From: Clonostachys chloroleuca
Lineage: Eukaryota; Ascomycota; Sordariomycetes; Hypocreales; Bionectriaceae
DNA: 64,000 nt
Assembly: GCA_037952775.1 (NCBI GenBank)
Contig: JBANAY010000003.1
Coordinates: 3,658,001-3,722,000, forward strand
Reading direction: 5' to 3'
Shown here: positions 36,642-47,005 of the stretch, piece by piece
Layout: each line of letters opens with the position of its first letter
How positions within the stretch are numbered: the first letter of the stretch is position 1
The notes under the pieces: model-generated
Database searches by the model: none
Told to the model about the DNA's origin: nothing
The model's input: only the letters and a program-made list of their open reading frames with translations
Translations under genes and position numbers: made by a program

Positions 36642-38237
36642 TTACGCCTTGGTCTTATTACCACCATTTGATGCATCTCCCAGTGTCTGTTTGTAAAGCC
36701 ACGCTGCAAAGCGTACACTCGGGGTATCTATGCCCCTCGTGACCAAATCTGCCACAAATAAAGTGAGTGGCAGGAGTATCAAATGCGGAGCAAGGAACGA
36801 TAATTCGAACCCAAGTGGTCCTCCAGGTAGTGGGAATCTGTCCGCCCACCACATAATGTCTTCGGGTTCATCCCCGACCCAGCCTGTGAGCATGTAGAGC
36901 CTTTCACCGACCACAGCCAGAATAGGTCCATGGACCAGATAGAGCGAGAAAGAAATGCGGCCGAGGTATTGGCAGAAACTTGTCTCAAAGAATCGCTTCA
37001 GCCATGATAAATGTGGAATTGATGAGACGAAGAAGAGAGAGGCCCAAAACAGGTAGAACCATTTAGGGTCAAACACCGCTTGTGGCTTCAATAAAGACAA
37101 CAAGTACCAGCCGCGACTCTCTCGGAGGTCATTGATTTCAGCGTTGAATGATGGAACACCGCCAAGGTACAGGCTGGCGATGAATAGGTGGTAGAAAATC
37201 CATTTTCTGTACGGGGTCAGACGAGCCATCCAATCGGGCAGTTCATCTTTCTCTGCAAGAAGATCCAGGTCACAAAGCAGCATCCCTGCGCAGAAAAAAG
37301 TGTAGTAGGAGCCGTCACAAATATACATGAAGTATACAAAGAGGGCGACGTAGCCCCAGAGCCTTGCGTTGCGCGTGCAGCGGGAAAAGGCCATTAGAGA
37401 GGTATAGACGAGGATGGATCCTTTCATCTCCACGGGGATAGACCATAGATGACTGTTGTACGTGAAGAAAGGTTCTCCTCCGTCGCCAAATATGTAGCTG
37501 AAATTTTTGAATTTGCAGTAGAGATTCCACATCTCATCTCTCCAGCTGCCTTGCTTGACAAGCAATTTGTCCCCTGGTGTGATGCCTCCAAAGGAATGTA
37601 GTAAACTTGCGTAGATGGCAAGAGTGACGAAGAGGGGGATAAATAGACGAAGCCAGCGTCGAAAGAGGGAAGAAGCGACATGATCGCCCAATTGAATGTG
37701 ATCGCCCGCCTGGATAAGGTGCAGAAGTTTCAGGGAGAGGACGTAGCCCGACATGACGAAAAAGATTGACACGGCAAAGTGCCCGCCGCTGAAGAAGTTT
37801 CGAATGAATGGAAATGCGATGGCATAATAATTACCACCATAGCCGAATCCTCTCTCGAATAATTCGGCCTGACCTTTCTTCCAGTGCGCAAACAGCTGGT
37901 GATGATGGAAGTAGACGATCAGGCAGGCAAAGCCTCGAAGGCCGTCGAGATACGCTGTTGGCCTCATCTTTGCCATGGTTCTGGGACCGCCCGAGAAGCG
38001 AAAAACAGAACCGATGAATGACAGGATATGTCTTGGAGCATTATAGACAGATGCGATAGGCTTCCAGGATGGCGACCACTCGTCCCTCTGCAGTAGCAAA
38101 CCGCCATTCTGCATCTCAGTGTCAACCTCGTCCCACTCCTGGACGCCCTGTTGTGAAGGGGTAGGCATGAGGGGTGGCAAGTCGGTTTGGAGTCGGATCT
38201 TGGGGAGTTTCGTGGTCGAATACGGCTTTCCTTCCAT
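36642..38237 (-). CDS. Acyltransferase-3 family integral membrane protein (OafA-like)
   Basis: Intronless, 531 aa, ATG at 38237. A cytosolic tail of about 95 residues leads into the family signature YLDGLRGFACLIVYFHHH, with the conserved Asp-Gly-Leu-Arg-Gly and the nearby His thought to act in acyl transfer. About ten hydrophobic helices follow, including FAVSIFFVMSGYVLSLKL and FARRL-type loops (SSLFRRWLRLFIPLF), and LGRISFSLYLVHGPI near the end. Members transfer acetyl or other acyl groups to sugars, lipids or small molecules across membranes. Neighbours on either side (type II membrane protein; GT32 at 40.6 kb) suggest a glycan substrate, but a lipid or secondary metabolite cannot be excluded. 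Motifs look intact. Confidence 0.88.
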   Translation of the reverse strand: MEGKPYSTTKLPKIRLQTDLPPLMPTPSQQGVQEWDEVDTEMQNGGLLLQRDEWSPSWKPIASVYNAPRHILSFIGSVFRFSGGPRTMAKMRPTAYLDGLRGFACLIVYFHHHQLFAHWKKGQAELFERGFGYGGNYYAIAFPFIRNFFSGGHFAVSIFFVMSGYVLSLKLLHLIQAGDHIQLGDHVASSLFRRWLRLFIPLFVTLAIYASLLHSFGGITPGDKLLVKQGSWRDEMWNLYCKFKNFSYIFGDGGEPFFTYNSHLWSIPVEMKGSILVYTSLMAFSRCTRNARLWGYVALFVYFMYICDGSYYTFFCAGMLLCDLDLLAEKDELPDWMARLTPYRKWIFYHLFIASLYLGGVPSFNAEINDLRESRGWYLLSLLKPQAVFDPKWFYLFWASLFFVSSIPHLSWLKRFFETSFCQYLGRISFSLYLVHGPILAVVGERLYMLTGWVGDEPEDIMWWADRFPLPGGPLGFELSFLAPHLILLPLTLFVADLVTRGIDTPSVRFAAWLYKQTLGDASNGGNKTKA

Positions 38238-40245
38238 GGGCGAGTGCAGTCAGTCAGACTGAGTCAGTGGAATTTAAATCATGTCTTGGTTCGTGTCTCT
38301 GCTTTGAGGAGAATTGAGCCTGAAGAGATCCAAGCCTAAATTCCCTGCTGCTTCGAGTGGTGAACGGTCGTCGAAGATGTAGAGAAATGTCTATTTCTCT
38401 TTTCCCTGAGAGTGATGGAGGAAGACGCGCAATGACAGAAACCGGCTTTCGCATGTGAAGATCAAGTAAGGGGACCGAGGGGATGGAAGAGGGGAAATCT
38501 CAAAACCGCGTCAATCGGCACGTAATGATGGAGATCACCCGTTTAGTGCATTTCCATCAAGTAATAATGAAATCCCAGCCATTGGAAGAAAGCCAAGAAT
38601 TGGGACGAGGGGCTGGCACCAATTGTGACATGATGGAACAGGGGGGCCGGAGCCCAGAGCTGTTGCTCAGGCAAACAAGACCCAGCAGGGAAAAAGCAGC
38701 GATCCAAGAGGTGGGAGGAGGATGACGGGGACTGCTCCGCTAAGCTGCAATGGAACGCTGCCTACGCTTATTGCAGACACTCGAGTGTCCAACGTGAGCT
38801 GTTGGTGTGTGCCTGCGGTGAGGCTGGTAGGAATACGATCCCCAAGGTTACCTCGGCTGCCACACTTTTCCAGGACCTGCATGTGTTGGATTCCAAGTTA
38901 TCACGGAAGGAGTGGGAAGTGAACGGAGGCATTAAAATGCGCCCCCTGTCTAGTGTCTGATGTTTGAGGAGTTCTACGGCAGCTTGATCCGAGAAGCGAC
39001 CAACAACCACGATGAAAACACACTTGCTTTGCTGTGGAGTCTGGGGTAGAATAGTTCATTTCGCCCACGGAGAATAGGTCTAAGGCTAGAAGCGCTCTAG
39101 TTGTTGGATCCTTTGGCGTCGACCGTGAGGGGATCAGGGGTCTATTCAGGGGCTCCCCGGTCACAAAAGGTCATGTTTGCGGAGAGGAATATGTCATGCC
39201 ATCTTCCGGCCCTAAAAAGCACACTGGCCTTGCCAAATGAGGATCGCCTGGCCGTTATTTCATGCTGGGGAACATAATGAGATCGTCCTTGTCGGATCGA
39301 TCAGCTTTCTCGCATTGGTCGAGCACACCCTCTTTCTGCTTTGCTAGCGCCGCGGCTTAATGGAGCGCGGCTTTGTGTGCCTTATCGTGGAGTAACCAAT
39401 GACTATCAATGCGGCAACAACACGAGAACGGTATGGCCTGAAGTTTTGGCTGCTTTCGCATTGCATCTCACGACGATCATGGCAGCGCGGGCGGCTATCT
39501 CACTCGGCTCGAATCCCACATGTCAGTCGATTCGGAGACATGTGCTTTCTGCCCTCGCCGAATGTTTTCCGGTCGAAACAAGAGAGTAATTGCCGCTTGG
39601 ATAGGGAAACCAGGCGGCCAAGATAGTCTTACTGTGTGCTGAGGAGCTGCTCTACTACCCTGGCCAAGATTAAGCGAAATGGGCATGCTATGGTTTTACC
39701 CACCTATGAGCTGCTGTAGGCTTATGAGAAGAATACTGCCAAAGGCTGTATTGCCAACCTTCGTCAAGCCGGTGTATGCCACCACTTCTGGCCTTTCACC
39801 GCATCTTGGATCACTCAGAGCACATGGCATACGATCACCTTCCGACACTACAATGTCCAAGCCGAAGATCTACTGCCTCGGACCTTTCTATCCCCATCAC
39901 AAGCAGGGAGGGGAGGGTAAAACTGGAGGCAGCTTACGGTCTGATTCGATCGCACCACTGCCAACAGCACCACTCACATCGCCTCCGCCTACACCTTCCG
40001 ACAGGGAACAAACCGTCGATGCAACCCTCCCACTCTCCCAGCCCTTCCCACATTCCACAGATGCCTTGCCTCTGTTGCCACCCCACTGTGACCTACTAGG
40101 CCGTGACACCCCGCTTCGGTCTCATTATTGGGCTCTCATCTCGAGACCCTTGTCCGAGCTGTGATATGATACCATCACGACAGGATCAATCACATGGCTT
40201 ATGCCCCACGTATCCCGGGAGAGAAGCTCGCATCCAGGCCCTCAG

Positions 40246-40276
<31 letters not shown>

Positions 40277-40610
40277 GGCCAGATTTAGTATTAAGAAATC
40301 CCCTTTGCCACCCTACCTCATCCTGCTGCAGGTGTCATTACCCTGAAAGTGCCACAGACTTGTACTCCTGTATTCAACAAGGGGTAATAAGCGATTTCAA
40401 TCAGGCGGCTAAGAGTAACTTGTCCCGGTTCTGAATCCAACTTTTTTACTCATCCCTGTTCTGGCCTCGTTCCCCTCCTCTCGCCGGGCTCTGGGACATG
40501 AAAACACTCTCGTTATTACCTCACGTCTGCGCTCCGTAAGACGGCACATTCGTTTTGCTGGTGACCAGTATCCATATATCTTCCACAATTCGCATCCTAT
40601 ATCCCACCGA
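38238..40610. other. Divergent promoter region between acyltransferase and GT32 genes
   Basis: About 2.4 kb shared by genes that run away from each other. It holds short unrecognised ORFs and an (AC)14 microsatellite at 40249-40276, about 330 nt before the GT32 start. No RNA gene seen. Confidence 0.5.
40249..40276. repeat. (AC)14 microsatellite
   Basis: Perfect dinucleotide run of 28 nt in the upstream region of the GT32 gene. Confidence 0.95.
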
Positions 40611-41846
40611 ATGAAGGCGTATGCGATGATGAACTCGCCGTTGGGCTCCCCGACACTCGCCGCCTCAACGGCCAAGTTCAGGAACAAAATACCTACACAA
40701 GTCAAGCGAAGCGTGCCCTTGTACGCCGCCATTGTCTTCTTCTTCCTCCTTATCCTAAACTGGGACCTCTTCTACTCGCCTGCCACAATCATCTGGAATG
40801 GCTACGCGGCACGACCGACGCGCCCGGGCAGCACATTCCCCCAGAAGATATGGCAGACATGGAAGATCGATCCGATGAGGTTCGGCATCCGTGACTCCGT
40901 CATCGCCCACACATGGCTCGAGAAGAACCCCTACTTGCGATACGAGGTCATCACCGACTTCAATGACCTCACCTGGATCGAGGAGAAGTTTGGCGCCCGC
41001 GGGCTGAACCGCCCAGACATCATCCATTTCTACCAGAGCGTCAACCTGCCCATCATCAAGGCTGATCTGCTACGGTACATGATTATGTACGCCGAGGGTG
41101 GGGTATATGCAGACATCGACGTCGAGGCCATGAAGCCCTTCCATCGCTTCTTCCCCGAGCACTTTGACGAGAACGACTACGACATGATTGTGGGCGTGGA
41201 GGTAGACCAGCCCGAGTTCCGCAACCACCCAATCCTGGGGTCCAAGTCCGAGTCTTTCTGCCAATGGACAATAGTCTCCCGTCCTGGTCAGCCAGTGATG
41301 CTGAAATTGATTGAGAATATCATGGCCTGGATGAAGAAGGTTGCGCGAGAGCAAGGAGTTGCCATTGGAGCTGTCGAGCTTGACTTTGACCAAGTCATCA
41401 GCGGAACGGGCCCCTCTGCCTTCACGCGGGCTTTGCTAGATGAGATGAACAGTAAGAGGAAGCGCGGAGAGGGAAAAGTGACTTGGGATAATTTCCATAA
41501 TATGTACGAGTCCAAGGTGGTGGGACGTGTGCTGGTGCTCACAGTAGAGGCCTTCTGCGCTGGTCAGGGGCACTCAGACTCTGGCAACCACGACTCGCGA
41601 AACTCGTTGGTCAAGCACCATTACCATGCGTCAAATTGGCCATCGAAGCATAGGAGATATCTGCACCCTGCCTACGGGCAAGTGGAGGACTGTAATTGGG
41701 AGCCAACTTGTGTGGCGACGTGGGATAAGAACGTGAAGGAGTTTGACTCGTTGCCGCCAAAGGAAAAGCAGGCGAAGATTGACGAATACAATGAGAAGGT
41801 ACGGCAAGAACAAGAAGAATACCAGAGGCAACTATTGGAAGGATAG
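40611..41846 (+). CDS. GT32 glycosyltransferase (Och1/Hoc1-like mannosyltransferase)
   Basis: Intronless, 411 aa. A short cytosolic tail precedes a signal-anchor (about residues 38-52, SVPLYAAIVFFFLLILNW), giving a Golgi type II topology. The catalytic domain begins with PQKIWQTWK and contains KADLLRYMIMYAEGGVYADIDVE split here as KADLLRYMIMYAEGG and YADIDVE; the latter is the DXD metal and nucleotide-sugar site of the family. HHYHASNWPSKHRR and a Lys/Glu-rich C-terminal coil follow. Fungal GT32 members such as Och1 and Hoc1 add alpha-1,6-mannose to N-glycans or mannan. The precise acceptor here is not known. The start could be ATG 40611 or one of two further Met at residues 6-7; all precede the anchor. 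Confidence 0.9.
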   Translation: MKAYAMMNSPLGSPTLAASTAKFRNKIPTQVKRSVPLYAAIVFFFLLILNWDLFYSPATIIWNGYAARPTRPGSTFPQKIWQTWKIDPMRFGIRDSVIAHTWLEKNPYLRYEVITDFNDLTWIEEKFGARGLNRPDIIHFYQSVNLPIIKADLLRYMIMYAEGGVYADIDVEAMKPFHRFFPEHFDENDYDMIVGVEVDQPEFRNHPILGSKSESFCQWTIVSRPGQPVMLKLIENIMAWMKKVAREQGVAIGAVELDFDQVISGTGPSAFTRALLDEMNSKRKRGEGKVTWDNFHNMYESKVVGRVLVLTVEAFCAGQGHSDSGNHDSRNSLVKHHYHASNWPSKHRRYLHPAYGQVEDCNWEPTCVATWDKNVKEFDSLPPKEKQAKIDEYNEKVRQEQEEYQRQLLEG

Positions 41847-42149
41847 CGGGGGAATTGGGATGTTGCTTTCCAGACTAGAGAATGCTCCCAAGGGAACATA
41901 GATGCATGATGATTAAACCCAAGGCGCCATGGAAGTGAGAAGGATATTTCTGAAATTAATTATGGCAGCTTTTCATATACATAATCCTGTCCATATAACG
42001 AAAAAAAAAACTGTATGAATGCTGAACGCTAGAAGCCTGAGTCTCCCCGTTAGTGATTCCTTGTGCTTAGGAAACTATCAACGACGCCTTTGATGCAAAG
42101 AATTATACTTGACCCTAGGAAGAAACTTTCACCGAAAACATTATCATTA
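41847..42149. other. Short convergent spacer
   Basis: 3' flanks of the GT32 gene and of the unrecognised gene on the minus strand. An A10 run lies near 42001. No gene. Confidence 0.6.
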
Positions 42150-43638
42150 TTATTGTACTAGCTCGTGTATGGAGTTCTTATTCCTAGTGCGGGATGGACG
42201 ATGGAGATGGATGGAAAGATTCTTGGTTTTCACTTGCGTGAGCTGATCCATCGCTTCAGAGTCTCGCTTCGACTCTGGGTCGATGGTCGACAGAAACTCG
42301 GCAAGTCCCCTAGAAGTATCAAGCCGAGAATCACGTGTAACTTCTTTCAACCGATCCGAGTTGTCGACGAAGGGGTTTAGCGCGGTGTTTTCCCCGCCCC
42401 CGAAACTGATCGGTTCGTTCGAGGTGAACGACAGCCGGAAGATGGAACTGTCGATCAGGCTCTCGCAAAATGCTTGGCAGTTGTTATTGTCTGGGTGCCA
42501 TGCTAAGCGGACGGAGGGGTCGAGAAGACGGCTCGCCACTGTGCTCATATAGAGTCTGACCCTTGGTCCAAGGTACCGCTTGAGTTCGTTCAGGACCCGA
42601 ATGGTGCCTGAATAGATTTTCTCTCTTTCACATGAGCAGACATTCCCAGTACAACTTTCCTTGACGTTGAGACTCTCTTGAATGAATGCGTCGATGACTT
42701 TGTTCTCATTCGTTGCATCAAACAGACCGCAAAAGTCATTCCCGGAAACCTGCTTCATCGCCGTGTTGTTCCATTGCTGGGCCGGGTTCCGTGACTGGCT
42801 GAACACTAGTTTCCTCTTCTTTCCGGTCAAGAGAAGTGCTTTAGTATTTTCTGAAGAGCGAAGGGTTGCCTGATCTGGGTGTGGCGAAAGTCGACTTGAA
42901 ATCACCACGCCTCCATCCGTGCTATTCGACATTAGTATCCGACAACTACAGGCGTGAGAAACGTCCACGTGCAGAGGGAACTTACTGGGCTACACCATTC
43001 TCGAACATGACTGTTCCAATGCGCAACGCCATGTGCATCGCGGCATAGGGAGACTTGCCCCTCCCATACGTACTCCGAATGACGGAATATCTCACGCGCC
43101 TCATACGCTCAAATAGTCGTCTTCCGGCAGATGGCCTTTTCTTTGTTCTCTTCTCATTTCGGGTGGGATTAGAGACGTTTGTGGCACCCTGGGCTTTCTG
43201 TGGCACTGTGGCGTGTTCCCGATCCTCGACGACTTTTTCAATGTCCAGCCATTCTGATGCGCGGAGGAGGGTGCGGACTCTGTTCCTCAGGGCAATAGCA
43301 TCCTCTCCTGCCGCTTGGGGAGGGGTTGAGTGAGATCCCGCTCTCTCAACATCCTCTACAATCACCGTCAGGTCCATCTCTGTGGTTCCGCCCTCGGAGG
43401 CCATTTTCCCGTCGTCGAAGGTCACTACCGGCGTTGCTTCCTGATGGAAAAGGTGCAAGAGCCCAGGGAGCTCATGCTCAACGCCATCCCAATAGAGCTT
43501 CACGAGCCCATGCTCGAGGTGAGTTTCTGCAGGTCCCATCTTGACCTTGGGATATTTTGGACAGCTTGTGAGGTACGGTGGATTTCTGAAGCCGGCCCAA
43601 GCTTGGATGATCAGCTCCCTTGGAGCCAATTGACGCAT
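42150..43638 (-). CDS. Unrecognised two-exon protein
   Basis: Exons 43638..42986 and 42921..42150 give 474 aa. The 64-nt intron (GTAAGT, branch ATACTAAT, AATAG) joins the parts in frame as NGVAHTDGGVV. The start chosen (MRQLAPRELII) is the first ATG of the open frame; a later Met (KMGPAETHLEHG) is possible. The protein is soluble and polar, with a basic stretch at about 175-195 (KRTKKRPSAGRR) that may act as a nuclear signal. Its second exon has a Cys-rich patch (CTGNVCSCERE). No membrane segment, signal peptide or known domain was recognised. It may be a nuclear or cytosolic protein of a fungus-restricted family; function unknown. Confidence 0.6.
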
Positions 43639-45258
43639 TCGAAGAGAAGACGGCGGCGTGCTGGTGCGCTTGGCACCGAGAAAAAGGTCGACCAGCGCCG
43701 GCAAAGGAGACTTGGCTGCGCAAACCAGCACAGCACGGCAGAGCACACGCAAGCAATGGCAAGAGATGGAGAAGGAGATGTCACAGCTGCATCACGACAG
43801 TGATATGGGAACCAGGACTGGCGAGAAACTGGCGCCTTGGGCCGCCCCTCGCTAATATGTTGGGAAGACATGCATTACGTGCATGTGCAGGCCCAACCAG
43901 CAGCGCGCGTCAATGCAGCATGCCGCTTTGCTCCAATTTCTTGTAGCGCCCTGAGGCTCCTGAACCTGAAGCCCCGTTTGGAATTATTATTAGTGCGTCC
44001 AGTCCAGACTATTGTTTCTTGGGACCGGTCTAGTCCAGCCACGGCATCATTGCTGGAGGCTCCTCGCAGGTTCCAATTCGTCCCTCTGCATCTGGCGGCA
44101 TAACCCGGATCGACCAGAGGCAAACTCGTGGGCACAGGTCCCATGAAGCCTCTGACAGATCTTGGCTAGGTCGTTCTCACCGGCCGCACCGGCACCACCA
44201 ACCAAGCTGCTGCCTCTGATGCTCCTCCTGTCCCCCATCCCAACCCACATCTCAGGCCGGTTCGTATAATAAAATACCACTTCCCCATCCGATCCCGCCG
44301 TCTTAGCCTGGCCTGACTTCGTTATCGTGCGATGGGTCAGTGTTACACGAATCAGACGCCACGCCAGCCGTGAAAGCAATCAATTTCGCCGTCCCCCTGA
44401 AATCCGCGCTTACACGACAGCCCACCCGATAACACGGCGTTGCTAGTCGCTAGCCGGAGGGAGCCAATGGCGGAATGCCATCGATAAATGCCCGCCACCT
44501 GTCGCAGTGGTGTTTGACACATGATACAAGCGCCGGGCTCGCTCGACGAAACACGTCCGCAGTTCCCTGACACTATCGATTTCCCGTATCAAATCGCGAT
44601 GATACACGGCCTGCTGAGCATCAAGTGAGCCCAGGCCATGGTAAATGGCCCTCCGTTAGCACCATCGTGTGGAGACAAACTGGAAATGTGGCTGCCAAGC
44701 ATCAATCAGCTCAGCTCTTGGCTTGCTCTGGGCATGGCCAGTCAGCCAGCACCATCAGTGATTCATAAATGTCCCATACCGACTCGCCCCAAAGCGTCCG
44801 TTTTCTTGGTGGAACGACGCGGCGTAACGATTCCTCTAAAGTAGTGCGACCGGAGGCTATCTGGCGGTGAAGCACCACCCAAACGACTCTTGTGGCGAAG
44901 ATGGCGGGCCGATGTAGGTGGGAGCACGAGTGGGTGTAGGCCGGAGATATTTGACAGTCACAAGGTCTGGCTTTAGCGACTTAGCTAGATCGATCTTGGT
45001 CCATTTCCCCGATCCCAGTGGTGCTATCTGGCGTACTGTAGCAGCCATACTTGGATGTCGTCTGGAAGATTGATGAACTCTGCATTAATAATAAGAAGGG
45101 TAATGCAGATTTTTGGTTGCTATGCTGATGTCATTAAGCTTGCATGAAGATCATTGCATAGTGCTTATACTGAAAAAGCAAGCAAATTATGGCCATACAG
45201 TAGTGCCATGCGCACTTTAATTTCTCTAAACGCGTGTGAGTGAGACATGGCTGAGATA
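43639..45258. other. Intergenic region bordering the decayed cluster
   Basis: About 1.6 kb with only short ORFs. One true-ATG minus-strand ORF of 63 codons at 44857..45048 lacks any recognised motif. It forms the left edge of the fossil cluster. Confidence 0.5.
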
Positions 45259-46592
45259 TTACGCTATTGTCGTTGCCCAGCCGTTTTCAATCATCACGTC
45301 CATCCGAGACACATCCGTTGGGTGGTCATAGAGACCCTCCTCATCAACACGAATATCCACCGCCAGAGAAGCACACTCATCCATTCTCTTCCAGGTCTCA
45401 GTTATGATATCAAGACATACATGATTAGGCTTTGGTGGCAAAATATAAACGAGTTTAGGCGGTTTTTTCATAAATTGTCGCATCCGTGATATTTCGATGG
45501 CGTGAGAGTTTACCCCATCAAGCTGATCTACCGGCTCGGCCTCGGATGTAGAGCCGCCGGTGGATTGGGCTCTGGTTGGGGCTCTTAGTTCACTCGAAAG
45601 CGATACTAGGATAAAAGTTGAAAGGTTGAAAGTCCCGGGTTCCAGATTCGACAGGGATTGACTTCATCATGCTTAGCACTTGTACCGCAGACGACGTTAA
45701 CCATGAATTGCGCAACTTCATTCTATGTTCAATTCCACTAGGGATACCATCGTGGCAAGCTTCAAGATCCAAGAGGCCATCCTTGGAGAGTCGGCGATCC
45801 AATAAATCGGGGAAGATGTGATAGAGCTGCATCAGCCCAGAACATCGGTATACTTCTGCTAGAGTCAGCAGATGCCATGCCGGCGTGTTCTATCCTCCGG
45901 GTCGACAACAGTGTGTTCGCGAGGGTAGGATAGGTTGACAAGATACTGTTCCAATTCACTTGCTGTAGCCATATCCTTCTCTAATTGTCTTATATGTCCA
46001 AGAGATGCAAACCGATGCGAAAAGGTCATCTTTCTCTGTTTCCGGATCAATCTTCCAACCTGCTGATTGGCATTTACGTTAAGAAGCGAGCGACTTGGTG
46101 AGGTGGTTTGGGTTGACAGATCGTCCACAAAAGGGTTCCCCTGACCAACCTCATCGTGCTCTTGGCTATTCACTGGGTTTACGGGGATCTTGCTCTTGTT
46201 TGGAGCATCTGGCATGTGCATGGCGGGGACTTCGGCATTGTCCTTCTTAACGTTCTTTGCATTGGTGGCACTGGTAGTTTCGCGTACGGCTTTCTCAGCC
46301 CCATTTGGAAGAAAAACCTCATACTTATTCGACCACTTGAGTTGCTGGTCATAGCCTGGGTATTTGACACCGGCACGCATGCATCTTCCGCACTCAGGAT
46401 GCTGTTCATCACATCGTACCTATTGACCGGTCTGTGAGCATGGAACGACTGAAACAGAGAGTTGAGTTTCTGTGGGGGACACGATATGTACACGTTGACC
46501 CTTGCACCTCTGGCAGCATTGTGGGAGTATCTCTTCGGAGCCCGGCCTGCCTTCGTCTTGGCCCTGCTAGTCTGGGGAGGTGATTTGTCCAT
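45259..46592 (-). pseudogene. Zn2Cys6 transcription factor, disrupted
   Basis: Reads as a fungal binuclear-zinc regulator broken in at least four places. MDKSPPQTSRAKTKAGR at 46592 leads to the zinc cluster, but the frame shifts near 46520 just before CCQRCKGQR. An intron (GTACAT...AATAG) then joins to RCDEQHPECGRC. The sixth cluster Cys is a Tyr codon (46362-46360, KYPGYDQQLKW instead of the usual KCPGYD). A one-base loss near 45890 separates DPEDR from AWHLLTLAEVYRCSGL, and another frame change near 45635 precedes the ILVSLSSELRAPTRA stretch. The C-terminus (WKRMDE...MIENGWATTIA) remains readable to 45259. In an intact form it would bind DNA and regulate neighbours. It is divergent from the carboxylesterase, 413 bp apart. 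Confidence 0.75.
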
Positions 46593-47005
46593 GGCGAACA
46601 CACAAGGCAATCAATGGCCAAACGGAACAAAGATTGCACAGAACAGATCAGATCGGTTGGAGAAATCCAGAGACGAGGCATGTAAGTGCGGGGGTGGAGT
46701 CGAGTCAAGCTGATGGGTGACTGACTCAGTGACCAATTCCATCCCTCTCACTGGTTACCTCTTCATGCCTCGCCTCCCTGTGCTATCAGAATCTCACACT
46801 AGCCAATCTCGTGTAGTCGTGTGTCATTATCTCTCCCGGGGCCATCGGGGTATCATGTTCCCCGCATCTCAGATAAAGCCGTGCCTCAGTCGAATTGCCT
46901 TCCATATTGGGGAAAAATTGCGACTGCGCTGGTTTGTATGATGCGGCAACGGAATCCCTTGCATGATCATGGCTTGTGATATAAGATCTGCTAAATTAGC
47001 TAGCC
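46593..47005. other. Bidirectional promoter region of decayed regulator/esterase pair
   Basis: Sequence between the divergent starts of the broken transcription factor and carboxylesterase. No gene and no repeat were noted. Confidence 0.5.

Noticed and set aside
39500..39520. tRNA-like B-box (GGCTCGAATCCC)
   Set aside because: No matching A-box or cloverleaf around it.
39341..40434. Plus-strand ORFs upstream of the GT32 gene
   Set aside because: No family resemblance and no splice pattern; they contain low-complexity and microsatellite sequence.
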